Positions 31,344 to 39,425 of a stretch of 64,000 bases of DNA are shown here, piece by piece. The position numbers and the translations under genes are program-made. The stretch is taken from contig NZ_SBIV01000001.1 in the NCBI RefSeq assembly GCF_004765795.1, positions 682,001-746,000 on the forward strand, in the 5' to 3' direction. The first letter of the stretch is position 1, and every line of letters begins with the position of its first letter. The notes below the pieces were generated by a model. That model ran no database searches. It saw only the letters and a list, made by a program, of their open reading frames with translations, and had not been told where the DNA came from. The stretch is from Halorussus marinus. GTDB lineage: Archaea; Halobacteriota; Halobacteria; Halobacteriales; Haladaptataceae.

Positions 31344-32795
31344 ATGAGCGCCGGGATCACTATCTCCTCGATGTCCGATTACGCTATTCTGGGGTGTGGG
31401 AGCGTCGGACACGCGGTTGCCGAGGAGCTCGTCGAACAGGGCAAAGACGTTCTCATCATCGACCGCGACGAGGACCGCGTCGAAGCCCTGCGCGATCAGG
31501 ACCTGAACGCTCGCACCGCCGACATCCGCGAGGACGACATCTACGAAACCATCTCGGACAACGAGGTGGTCTTGATCCTCTCGTCGGACGTCGAGGCCAA
31601 CAAGGCGGCGGTCCGGAACATCCGGGAGAACGACGGCGACCAGTTCGTGGTAGTCCGGGCCAGCGACCCCGTCTCGGAGGACGAGCTCACCGAACTCGGT
31701 GCCGACGTGGTCATCAACCCCTCGACGGTGATCGCCGACTCCGCGCTCCGGGCGCTCGAAACCGGCGAGCTCGAGTACAAGGCCGACCAGCTCGCGTCGG
31801 TCATCGAAGACGCCGGCGACCGGCTCGCCATCGTCACCCACGACAACCCCGACCCCGATTCGATCGCGAGCGCGGTCGCGCTCCAGGCGATCGCCGACAG
31901 CCTCGGCGTCGGCGCCGACATCCTCTACATCGGCGACATCGGCCACCAGGAGAACCGCGCGTTCGTCAACCTGCTCGGCATCGAGTTGCTCTCGTACGAC
32001 GAGGTCGACGTCGACGAGTACGACACTATCGCGCTCGTCGACCACGCCAAGGCGACCGAGGCCACCTTCGACCGGCCGGTCGACATCTTCATCGACCACT
32101 TCGAGCCCGACGAGGCCTACGAGGCGGAGTTCGTCGACATCCGCCCGAGCGTGAGCGCGACCTCCACCATCCTCACGAAGTACGTTCAGGAGTTCGACAT
32201 CAACGTCTCCGAGGAGGTCGCGACCGCGCTGTTGTACGGCATCCGCGCCGAGACCCTCGACTTCAAACGCGACACCACCCCGGCCGACCTGACCGCCGCC
32301 GCCTTCCTCTACCCGTTCGCGAACCACGACACCCTCGAACAGGTCGAGTCGCCGTCGATGTCCCCAGAGACCCTCGACGTGCTCGCGGAGGCCATCACCA
32401 ACCGCGAGGTCCAGGGGAGCCACCTCGTGAGCAACGCGGGGTTCATCCGCGATCGGGACGCGCTCACGCAGGCGGCCTCCCACCTGCTGAATCTGGAAGG
32501 CATCACGACGACGGCCGTCTTCGGGATCGCCGACGACACCATCTACCTCGCGGCCCGGTCGAAAGACATCCGGATGAACATCGGGAAGGTGCTCCAGGAC
32601 GCGTTCAGCGAGATCGGCGAGGCCGCCGGTCACTCGACGCAGGCCAGCGTCGAGATTCCGCTGGGCATCTTCACCGGCATCGAGACCACCGACGACAACC
32701 GCGACACCCTGCTCGGGCTGACCGAGGAGGCGGTCAAGCGAAAGCTGTTCGACGCGATGGGCGTCGAGAGCGGCGAGGGGAGCAACGGGAGCTAG
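31344..32795 (+). CDS. TrkA-N plus DHH-family phosphoesterase
   Basis: A 483-residue protein. An N-terminal NAD-binding TrkA-N/RCK domain (AILGCGSVGHAVAEEL at about 14-29, acidic IDRDEDR after strand 2) precedes a DHH/DHHA1 phosphoesterase with the metal motif DNPDPD (167-172), a VDHA motif, and IDHFEPDE as the DHH element. DHH/NrnA-like enzymes cleave nanoRNA, cyclic dinucleotides or ssDNA 5' ends. The fusion with a TrkA-N domain is common in haloarchaea; a nucleotide ligand (NAD or c-di-AMP-related) might regulate the esterase. Start at 31344 chosen from the TATA position. Confidence 0.87.
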   Translation: MSAGITISSMSDYAILGCGSVGHAVAEELVEQGKDVLIIDRDEDRVEALRDQDLNARTADIREDDIYETISDNEVVLILSSDVEANKAAVRNIRENDGDQFVVVRASDPVSEDELTELGADVVINPSTVIADSALRALETGELEYKADQLASVIEDAGDRLAIVTHDNPDPDSIASAVALQAIADSLGVGADILYIGDIGHQENRAFVNLLGIELLSYDEVDVDEYDTIALVDHAKATEATFDRPVDIFIDHFEPDEAYEAEFVDIRPSVSATSTILTKYVQEFDINVSEEVATALLYGIRAETLDFKRDTTPADLTAAAFLYPFANHDTLEQVESPSMSPETLDVLAEAITNREVQGSHLVSNAGFIRDRDALTQAASHLLNLEGITTTAVFGIADDTIYLAARSKDIRMNIGKVLQDAFSEIGEAAGHSTQASVEIPLGIFTGIETTDDNRDTLLGLTEEAVKRKLFDAMGVESGEGSNGS

Positions 32796-32815
32796 GGCGG
32801 GCGAACCCCCGGCGC

Positions 32816-33628
32816 TCACTCCCCGGATTCGAGTTCGTCGACCAGTTCGCAGACGCCCGCGACCGCCGCCTCCACGAGCGCCTCGCCCTTCTCCTCGGTG
32901 GCGACGGTCGGGTCGCCGATGTTGCCCGCGGGCGTGAGTTCGGCCATGTCCGCCGCGGTGAGCGCCCACCCGACCTCGTTGTCCCCGAGCGCGTCGTAGT
33001 CGGTCAGGGCCAGCGATTCCTCGGGCGGTTCGACCGCCTCCGCGGCGTCCATGTCGACCAGCTCGGGAAACAGGTCGAGCATGATGCTCGTCTCGAACTC
33101 CGAGGCGTGAAAGGAGACGTCGCCGGTCCGGATCTCCTCGGCGACGTCCCCAAAGAGGTTGACGAGCGGAACGTGGAACGCTTCGACGTCGCGCTCGGTC
33201 CGGAGTTCGCGGACCACGACCTCCAGCTCGGGGTCCTGTGCGAGGTAGTGGCCGTTGAGCAACAGGACGTTCTCGATCCCCCAGTCGGCGGCCGACGCAC
33301 AGACGTCGAAGACGTACCGCTGGAAGGTCTCGGTCGAGACCGTGAACGTCCCGGGCTTGAACGTGTGATGGGGGCTGACGCCGTACCAGATCGGCGGCGC
33401 CAGCAGTGCGGGACTGCGCTCGGCGATCAGTTCGCCGATGGCCTCGGGCATGAACACGTCGACGCCGAGGGGCATGTGGGTGCCGTGCTGTTCGGTGCTT
33501 CCCACCGGCACCAACAGCGTGGTGGTGCGTTCGAGCGCCGTCTCGATCTCGCGCCAGGTCATCTCGGCGACGCGAGTCGTCTCGGGCGCGCCGTCCTCGT
33601 CGGCTTCGGGAGTCGAGTCGCTGGTCAT
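32816..33628 (-). CDS. creatininase-family amidohydrolase
   Basis: A 270-residue creatininase-fold protein. The metal motif STEQHGTHMPLGVD supplies Glu46, His48 and Asp57; His126 in LLLNGHYLA and Glu in FHASEFET (173-178) complete the dinuclear site. Family members hydrolyse creatinine or formamidopyrimidines, for example ArfB in archaeal flavin/F420 synthesis, or act in mycofactocin maturation. The NGH motif here is followed by YLA rather than the common GGN. The start is the Met at 33628; the frame further upstream is a GC shadow. Convergent with the DHH gene. Confidence 0.83.
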   Translation of the reverse strand: MTSDSTPEADEDGAPETTRVAEMTWREIETALERTTTLLVPVGSTEQHGTHMPLGVDVFMPEAIGELIAERSPALLAPPIWYGVSPHHTFKPGTFTVSTETFQRYVFDVCASAADWGIENVLLLNGHYLAQDPELEVVVRELRTERDVEAFHVPLVNLFGDVAEEIRTGDVSFHASEFETSIMLDLFPELVDMDAAEAVEPPEESLALTDYDALGDNEVGWALTAADMAELTPAGNIGDPTVATEEKGEALVEAAVAGVCELVDELESGE

Positions 33629-33696
33629 ACTGGCGCTTCGGAGTGCTCCGACAAAACTGGCACGGCGATCGGTCGGGGCTCCCGACCACCGCCGAC

Positions 33697-34773
33697 TCAC
33701 AAATACCGCGAGACGAAGGCCCTGTGTTCGGCCGCGCGCTCGTCGCGTTCGGTCGGGGTGGCGTCCTCGTGCCACAGCGGGAGGCAGGCCATCGCGTCGA
33801 TCCGGCACGCGAGCCGGTAGGCGTCGATCCGCTCCTCGATGGCCGCGTCGAAGGCCCACCCGTCGCGACGGTCGGCGTAGGCCCGCCGGAAGGCCGCCCG
33901 GAGCGCCGCGGTCCGGCGCTCGCCGTCGTCTTCGGGCCTCAGCAAGTGCGATTCCGCCGTCGCGAGGTTGTAGGCCGGATCGCCCGACAGGAGGTTCGCC
34001 CAGTCGAGCACCGCCCGGGTCGCGCCCGTCTCGGGATCGACGAGCAGGTTCCCGTAGCGGTAGTCCCAGTGGCAGTAGGTCGGCGCCTCGGGCGCCGGGA
34101 GCCCGGAGATTAGCTCACGGACGCGCTCGCGGAGGTCGGGGACGAGGTCCGCAAACCGCCCGGGCTCGTCGGCCCGGTCGGGGTACCACCCGCCGTCGGC
34201 GATGCCGTCGAGGGCCTCCTCGCAGTCGTCGACCAGCCACTCGCGGAAGTCGGCGTACCGCGGGTGATCGTCGGCGTCGAGCACGGCGAGTTCGCCGTCC
34301 CGGACGCCGACCCGGCCGACCGCCGGCAGGGGGCCGAGGTCGTGGAGTTCGGCGAGATTCCGGCCCGCCTCGCGGACGACTCGCTCGCGGGCGCCGGCCG
34401 AGAGCTCTCCCGGTCGCCCTTCGAAGTTGTCGCCGCCGACGTGGTCTGCGAGGTAAAACGGCGCCGGATACTCCCCGTGGCGGTCGCGGTAGCCGACCAC
34501 CGACGGAACCGGAATCTCGGTCGTCCGCCCGATCAGTTCGAGCAGTCGGGGCTCCGACCGGGCGATCTCCGGCGGGACGAAATCGGCGGTCGTCGCCTTC
34601 AGAACGACGAGGCGGGACCCGTCGGGCGATCTGACTCCGAGGGTCGCGACGAAATCGGTGCCGTGGTCGCTCCGGTCGACGGACTCGACGGTCCAGTCAG
34701 GATCGATCGCCCGTACCATGCCTCTCACCGCGGCGTCCGACACGTCACCGCCGACGGGTGACTGGCTCGTCAT
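33697..34773 (-). CDS. aminoglycoside-phosphotransferase (APH)-like kinase
   Basis: A 358-residue APH-fold kinase. The catalytic loop reads HWDYRYGNLL with the catalytic Asp at 237, and the metal-binding LDWANLLSGDP follows about 17 residues later. An N-lobe lysine lies in LVVLKATTA. In archaea such proteins phosphorylate small molecules or act on proteins; antibiotic resistance is not implied. The Met at 34773 matches the expected start of the N-lobe. Separated from the creatininase by 68 bp on the same strand. Confidence 0.82.
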   Translation of the reverse strand: MTSQSPVGGDVSDAAVRGMVRAIDPDWTVESVDRSDHGTDFVATLGVRSPDGSRLVVLKATTADFVPPEIARSEPRLLELIGRTTEIPVPSVVGYRDRHGEYPAPFYLADHVGGDNFEGRPGELSAGARERVVREAGRNLAELHDLGPLPAVGRVGVRDGELAVLDADDHPRYADFREWLVDDCEEALDGIADGGWYPDRADEPGRFADLVPDLRERVRELISGLPAPEAPTYCHWDYRYGNLLVDPETGATRAVLDWANLLSGDPAYNLATAESHLLRPEDDGERRTAALRAAFRRAYADRRDGWAFDAAIEERIDAYRLACRIDAMACLPLWHEDATPTERDERAAEHRAFVSRYL

Positions 34774-34859
34774 GGGCGCTCTACTCGGCCGGCCGACAGA
34801 AACGTTGGGGTGGATTGCGAACTGGTCCCACGGTCGAGCGGACTCCGCTCCGGGCGGGC

Positions 34860-35153
34860 TCAGACCGCCGCCTCTTGCTCGTCGGCCTCGGGGCGCTGGA
34901 GTCGCTCGATGATGTCGTTGATCAGCACCACGTCGCCGACCGCCCGCACCCACCGGTAGGGTATCATCACGCCGTTTCGGCGTCCGACGACGTCCGAGAA
35001 CAGTTCGCGGTTGAGTTCGCCCACGGCGAGTCCGGTCACGGTGTTGCCGTTCACGTCCAGACGGACGTCTTCGATCTCCCCGACGAAGACGCCGTTGTTG
35101 GAGTACACCTCCCGACCGACCAGCGTGGTTATCTCCTGCGGTGTTCCGTCCAT
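34860..35153 (-). CDS. PRC-barrel domain protein
   Basis: A 97-residue single PRC-barrel (TLVGREVYSNNGVFVGEIED at the start, given in part; then GLAVGELN and a conserved MIPYRWV near 65-71). Archaeal stand-alone PRC-barrel proteins include the CdpB cell-division adaptors, which bridge SepF to other divisome parts; which subgroup this belongs to needs a tree. A good AT-rich promoter (AAAAGTTAAG) lies just upstream of the ATG at 35153. Ends with an acidic EADEQEAAV tail. Confidence 0.85.
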   Translation of the reverse strand: MDGTPQEITTLVGREVYSNNGVFVGEIEDVRLDVNGNTVTGLAVGELNRELFSDVVGRRNGVMIPYRWVRAVGDVVLINDIIERLQRPEADEQEAAV

Positions 35154-35218
35154 GTAGAGACGGATTGTGTGGGTGGGTCTTAACTTTTGGTAGACGGCGG
35201 GGCGGACTCGTCGCCGAA

Positions 35219-36436
35219 TCAGGCGGTCGGCAGGTCGTCCAGCGCGGTCCCGAGGGCGTCGAGCCCGGCCCGGACGGCCGCGGGCTCGCCCGCCACGCTG
35301 AGTCTGAACCGTTCGTCGACGTCGAAGAACCGCCCCGGGACCACCAGCACCCCCCGATCCCACGCGGCGTCGACGACGGCGTCGCCGTCGGCCGCCGCGT
35401 GTTCGAGGAAGGCGTACGAACAGCCGGGTTCGACGGTTCCCGAGAGATCCTCGCGCGCGTCGAGGAACTCGACCAGCGCCTCGCGGTTGGTCCGGACGCG
35501 CTCGCGTGCGTCGGCGGCTAGTTCGTCGGCGCTCGCCAGCGCCCGCCGGGCCAACTGCCGACTCGGCTCCGCGACGGCGTGGACGTGGCGGCTCGCCGAC
35601 CGGGCCGCCTCGACGAACTGCCTGTCGGCGACGAGCCACCCGATCCGCAGTCCGCCGAAGCCGAGGAACTTGGTCAGCGAGTTCGTGACGACCGTGTTCG
35701 GCAGGCCGACCGCCGAGGGGCCGCCGAACGGGCCCTCGCCCGCGCGGTCGTCGAACGGGGCGTACACCTCGTCGACCAACAGGGAGACGCCCTCGTCTTC
35801 GACGGCCCCCGCGACGTCGGCCAGCGTCTGGCGGTCGGCCCGTCGCCCGCTGGGGTTGTGGCGGTTGGTGGCGACGACCAGCGCGGTGTTCTCGCGGACC
35901 GCCGCCCCGACGCGCTCGGCGTCGAGCGGGTAGCCCGCCTCGGCGGGCCGGCGGAACCGATCGACGGTCGCGCCGAACCCCCGTGGCGTCGCGAGCAGGG
36001 GCTCGTAGCCGGGTTTCTCGACCAGCACGCGGTGGGCCGACGCGTCCGCCTCCTCGTCGGGCGTCTCGTCGTCGGCGGCGATCCGGAGCGCGGCCGAGGA
36101 CGCGAGCGCGTTCGCCTGGGTCGCGCCCGCCGTCACGAGCACGTTCTCGGGCTCGACGCCGTACTCGTCGGCCAGCTGGGCTTCGAGACTGCGGTCCGCG
36201 GGCGGATCGGGGCGTTCGGTCAGGTCCGCCGGAATCACCGCCGACCGGTCGTCGGGCGTCCGCCGGAGGTCGCTGGAGCCGAGGTCGTGGTCGGCCGCCT
36301 CCGGGCGGCCGGCGATCCACTCGATGTACTCGATGTCGGGAAGCACGTCCCGGCTTCGAGGCTCGGGCAGTTCAACGTTCGGGACCGCGCTCGGCGCCGC
36401 CGACCGGTGAGATACATTCACGAACGAACCCCTCAT
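35219..36436 (-). CDS. PLP-dependent class I/II aminotransferase
   Basis: A 405-residue fold-type I enzyme. The Schiff-base lysine is Lys256 in NSLTKFLGFGG; upstream are TAGATQAN (phosphate-side helix), NRHNPSG and LVDEVYA, the Asn and Asp/Tyr that hold PLP. The region 150-180 replaces the usual aromatic stacking segment with an acidic loop. Amino acid substrate unknown. The start at 36436 is the first Met but a later start cannot be ruled out, because residues 1-20 look poorly conserved. Divergent from the DUF47-like gene with only 38 bp between them. Confidence 0.85.
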   Translation of the reverse strand: MRGSFVNVSHRSAAPSAVPNVELPEPRSRDVLPDIEYIEWIAGRPEAADHDLGSSDLRRTPDDRSAVIPADLTERPDPPADRSLEAQLADEYGVEPENVLVTAGATQANALASSAALRIAADDETPDEEADASAHRVLVEKPGYEPLLATPRGFGATVDRFRRPAEAGYPLDAERVGAAVRENTALVVATNRHNPSGRRADRQTLADVAGAVEDEGVSLLVDEVYAPFDDRAGEGPFGGPSAVGLPNTVVTNSLTKFLGFGGLRIGWLVADRQFVEAARSASRHVHAVAEPSRQLARRALASADELAADARERVRTNREALVEFLDAREDLSGTVEPGCSYAFLEHAAADGDAVVDAAWDRGVLVVPGRFFDVDERFRLSVAGEPAAVRAGLDALGTALDDLPTA

Positions 36437-36474
36437 AGTAGTCTTTTCCAGCCTCGGGGATCGACCTCGACTCG

Positions 36475-37143
36475 ATGGACGCTCAGACTGAAGGCTACGC
36501 CGCCGCGGTCAGTTCCGAAACGGAGACGTACCTCGATCGGGTCGCCGACTGCGCGGGTCGGTTGCCGGGCGCGATCGACGCGTACGGGGTCGACGACGAC
36601 GCGTTCGCGACTGCGGTCGACGACATCGCGGCCGCGGAGTCCGACTGCGACGACGCGCTCCGGGAACTCCGGAGGCTCCTCTCCGAGCGGTCCCCGCCGA
36701 ACTACACCGACGTCTACCTCCGGGCCGACGACGTCGCGCGCCTCTACGCCGCGGTCGACGAGATCCCGAACGCCGTCGAGCGCTTCGCGCGCGAACTCCG
36801 GGCGATCGCGCCTTCCCTCGGCGGCGCGCGGGCGATCGTCGAGGAGATGGCGTCGCTGGCCGTCGAGGCGACGGAGGCGCTGGCGGCCGCGACCGGCGAG
36901 TACGTCGAGAGCCTGCTCGTCGAAGGCGGGACCGCGAGCGTCGGACCCGCCGTCGAGGAGATCCGCGCGCTCGAGAGCGCGGCCGACCGACTCAAGTACG
37001 AGGGACTCGCCGCGGCGTTCGACGAGGCGGCGACCCCAGACGCGCTGGTCGTCCGGGAACTCGTGGTCGGCCTCGACGCGGCGATCGACGCGGTCGAAGA
37101 CGCCGCCGATCAACTGCTCGTGTTGCGAAGCGGCAAGCCCTGA
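36475..37143 (+). CDS. DUF47/PhoU-like helical protein
   Basis: A 222-residue, almost wholly alpha-helical acidic protein. Segments such as LYAAVDEIPNAVERFARELR and VRELVVGLDAAIDAVEDAAD are like the DUF47 (PhoU-like) family, which usually sits beside Pit phosphate transporters and modulates them. No transporter is adjacent here. Conserved E/DxxxD metal-cluster motifs of PhoU are weak. So the family call is tentative. Confidence 0.6.
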   Translation: MDAQTEGYAAAVSSETETYLDRVADCAGRLPGAIDAYGVDDDAFATAVDDIAAAESDCDDALRELRRLLSERSPPNYTDVYLRADDVARLYAAVDEIPNAVERFARELRAIAPSLGGARAIVEEMASLAVEATEALAAATGEYVESLLVEGGTASVGPAVEEIRALESAADRLKYEGLAAAFDEAATPDALVVRELVVGLDAAIDAVEDAADQLLVLRSGKP

Positions 37144-37223
37144 TTCGGACCGACCCGTGGGGTCGGACGGTCGCCCGCCGGGACCGTAGAACTAAGTCGG
37201 ACCGCTCGGAAGCGCCGAGTACA

Positions 37224-37625
37224 ATGGTCGACGGCGACGACGAGGAGCTCGCGGACGTACGAGAGCGCAAGAAGCGCGCGCTGGTCGAAGAGCACGGACT
37301 CGGGACGCCGCCCTCGCCCGTCTACGTCGACGGCTCGCAGAACTTCGAGCAGACGGTCGCGGCCCACGACGTCGTGTTGGTCCACTACTACGCCGGTCGG
37401 GGCGCGGGCCAGCGCGTCCACCCGATCGTGGAGTCGGTCGCCCGCGAGACGTTCGCGGCGGTGGCGAAGGTCAACGTCGTCCACCACCAGAAGCTCGCGC
37501 TCGAACGGGGCGTCGAGGGGACCCCGACCTTCGACGTGTTCGCGGGCGGCGAGCGCGTCCAGCGCGTCGAAGGCGCTCCCGACAAGGCCGAACTGATCGA
37601 GATGGTCGGCGAGTACACCGACTGA
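37224..37625 (+). CDS. thioredoxin-fold protein lacking the CxxC motif
   Basis: A 133-residue thioredoxin-like protein. The strand VLVHYYAGRGAGQRVHP (51-67) is where WCGPC should be, but no cysteine occurs there or anywhere in the protein. The cis-proline loop GTPTFDVF (99-106) and C-terminal helix are intact. It therefore cannot do thiol-disulfide exchange and probably acts as a binding or adaptor module. An AACTAAGTC stretch about 30 nt upstream is a likely promoter. It lies 80 bp after the DUF47-like gene on the same strand. Confidence 0.75.
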   Translation: MVDGDDEELADVRERKKRALVEEHGLGTPPSPVYVDGSQNFEQTVAAHDVVLVHYYAGRGAGQRVHPIVESVARETFAAVAKVNVVHHQKLALERGVEGTPTFDVFAGGERVQRVEGAPDKAELIEMVGEYTD

Positions 37626-37665
37626 GCTCCGGCCCGTGGGTTGGGGCCGCACACCGCAACATCTT

Positions 37666-37699
37666 TTAGGCCGGCCTAATCTAAATTAGGGTAGCCTAA
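37666..37699. promoter_or_regulatory. two tandem DtxR/IdeR-type iron boxes
   Basis: TTAGGCCGGCCTAA (37666-37679, a perfect palindrome) and TTAGGGTAGCCTAA (37686-37699) are spaced exactly 20 bp apart, two helical turns, and end 3 bp before the ATG at 37703. Both match the TTAGG-N4-CCTAA core of DtxR-family metal-dependent repressors. The placement across the promoter and start should repress the cluster when iron is sufficient. Haloarchaea carry several DtxR-family iron regulators (SirR, Idr). Confidence 0.75.
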
Positions 37700-37702
37700 A
37701 CC

Positions 37703-38149
37703 ATGGCCGAACCACTCGACCGACTCCGCGAACAGATCGACGACCGAGCCGACGAGGACGGGGAGTTCTACGTCGCGTGTGCCGACACCGATCGGCGGCC
37801 GACGCCGCTCGCCGGCCGGCGATTTCCCTCGGAGTCGGCCGCTCGCGAGGCCGCCGACCGGGCCGCGACGTATCGCGCGCTCCTCCGGGAGTCCGACCCC
37901 GCGCTCCCCGAGTACCGGCTCGCGGTGTACGAGACCCCGCGGGACGCCCCCACGATGGTCTCGACCCGCGAACCCGCCGCCGGACGCCGGTCGAACGGCC
38001 TGCCCCGGAGCTCCCGATCGGTCACGCTCTCGGGCGAGCGCGAGCGCGAGTGGCTCCGGATGGAAAACGCCCCGCTGGTCCACGTCCGTCACGACGGCGA
38101 ACCGCTCGACGACGACGCGGTCGCGCGCCAGCTCGACGCCAAGCTATGA
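37703..38149 (+). CDS. small haloarchaeal protein, iron-box controlled (DUF7552-like)
   Basis: A 148-residue cytoplasmic, charged protein. It opens with a helical segment (LDRLREQIDDRADEDGEFYV), has a central RAATYRALLRESDP helix and ends HDGEPLDDDAVARQLDAKL. The same layout is found in the gene at 39006, so the two are paralogs. I think both belong to a haloarchaea-only family (DUF7552); no enzyme motif is seen. Its ATG follows two DtxR-type boxes directly. Its stop overlaps the start of the next gene (ATGA), so the two are translationally coupled. Confidence 0.75.
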   Translation: MAEPLDRLREQIDDRADEDGEFYVACADTDRRPTPLAGRRFPSESAAREAADRAATYRALLRESDPALPEYRLAVYETPRDAPTMVSTREPAAGRRSNGLPRSSRSVTLSGEREREWLRMENAPLVHVRHDGEPLDDDAVARQLDAKL

Positions 38150-38922
38150 CCGTCGAACTCCGCACCCACGCCGCGCGCGACCGGGCGGCCGCCGAGTCCG
38201 ACCGGATCGAGCGGAAGGTCGCGGCCTTCGAGTCGTTCGAGCGCCGGATCCGAGACGTCTCGGCCGAGGCGGCCGGGCGCGCCGGATCGTCGGCGCCGGC
38301 CGGACCGTCGACCGGGGGCGCGCTCGCGGTCGGGACGCCGACGGACGGCGCCGCGACCGACCCCGTCCGCGAGGCGTTCGAGGAGACGGTGTTGGCTCTC
38401 GCCGACGCCGACGCCACCGCGGAGGCGATGGCCGACGAGCTCTCACCGGACCTCGCGGCGGCCCTCTCGCCGGCCGGCGCCGGCTTCGCGCCCGGGCTCA
38501 AGACCCGGCTCCTCGAACGGGTCGGCGAGCGACAGTCCGAGTGTCGACTGCTCGCCGACGCGGTCGCGGCCGAGCGCGATCGGCTCGGGGCGCTCGGCGA
38601 CGACCTCGACGACGTGACGGCGTGGCTCGCCGAGGCCGACGAGACTTCCCTCCTCGAACTCGGCTTCGAGGAGCTCCGGGCCCGCCACGATCAGCTCGCG
38701 GCCCATCGGGAGACCTGCGACGAGCTCGCCCGCGAGCGCCAGCGGTCGCTCGACGACATCCGGTACGGCGGCGCGATCGGGATCCGCGAGCGCGAGGTAC
38801 TCGATCTCCTGTACGCCGACTTCCCGGTCGACCATCCGGTGTTGGCCGACATCGCCGCCCTCGACTCGCTGCTCGACGACTGTCAGCGCGCGGTCCGGCG
38901 CCACCTCTGTGCGCGGGTCTGA
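38146..38922 (+). CDS. coiled-coil haloarchaeal protein (DUF7260-like)
   Basis: A 258-residue protein starting within the stop codon of its upstream neighbour. It is almost fully helical: residues 5-45 and 135-225 have heptad-like Leu/Ala spacing, with a flexible Ala/Gly/Thr-rich stretch at 45-75. The C-terminal part (REREVLDLLYADFPVDHPVL) is the most sequence-like block and resembles the haloarchaeal DUF7260 family. No metal-binding or catalytic motif is evident. Through coupling it should share the iron-box regulation of the upstream gene. Confidence 0.7.
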   Translation: MTVELRTHAARDRAAAESDRIERKVAAFESFERRIRDVSAEAAGRAGSSAPAGPSTGGALAVGTPTDGAATDPVREAFEETVLALADADATAEAMADELSPDLAAALSPAGAGFAPGLKTRLLERVGERQSECRLLADAVAAERDRLGALGDDLDDVTAWLAEADETSLLELGFEELRARHDQLAAHRETCDELARERQRSLDDIRYGGAIGIREREVLDLLYADFPVDHPVLADIAALDSLLDDCQRAVRRHLCARV

Positions 38923-39005
38923 GCCCTCGCTTTCCTGTCGTGTCACCGTCGGTGTCGATGCGGAAACCGAAACCGCTTACCCGCTGGTGTGTCGGGTTCG
39001 GAGCG

Positions 39006-39425
39006 ATGGCCGACCGCCTCGAAACCCTCCACCGCCGAATCGACGCCCTGACCGACCCCGACGGCGAGTACGCCGTCGTCTGCCCGCTGTCGGGCAAGCG
39101 ACCGGTGCCGGTCCGGGACGCGTCGTTCGGGACCCCGGACGACGCCGAGGCCGCCGCCGACCTCGTGATCGACTACCGCGAACTGCTCCGGTCGGTCGAC
39201 CCGCATCTGGAGCACGTTCCGATCGTGGCGGGCGAGGTCGGCGCCGACCCGCTGGCGCTGGCCGACTCCGATCGGGGTTCGGCTCGGTCGCGCACCGTCG
39301 TCCTGTCGGGCGAGGGCGACGGCGAGTGGCTCGCCGTCGACGGCGCGCCGGTGGTCGAGGTCCGACGGGACGGCGAACCGCTCGACGACGCCAGCGTCTC
39401 GCGCCAGCTCCGGTCGGGGCTCTAG
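39006..39425 (+). CDS. paralog of the 37.7-kb iron-box gene (DUF7552-like)
   Basis: A 139-residue protein aligned end to end with the one at 37703: both start MA(D/E) followed by a helical segment, share DGE(F/Y) near residue 20, a YR(A/E)LLR(E/S)(S/V)DP segment near 55-65, and a DGEPLDD then SRQL/ARQL C-terminus. The start at 39006 gives this N-terminus; an in-frame ATG at 38958 is less likely. No iron box precedes it. Its stop codon overlaps the stop of the convergent membrane gene in a shared CTAG. Confidence 0.75.
   Translation: MADRLETLHRRIDALTDPDGEYAVVCPLSGKRPVPVRDASFGTPDDAEAAADLVIDYRELLRSVDPHLEHVPIVAGEVGADPLALADSDRGSARSRTVVLSGEGDGEWLAVDGAPVVEVRRDGEPLDDASVSRQLRSGL

Noticed and set aside
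36475..37143. Possible phosphate-uptake operon around the DUF47-like gene
   Set aside because: No Pit or Pst transporter gene lies nearby.
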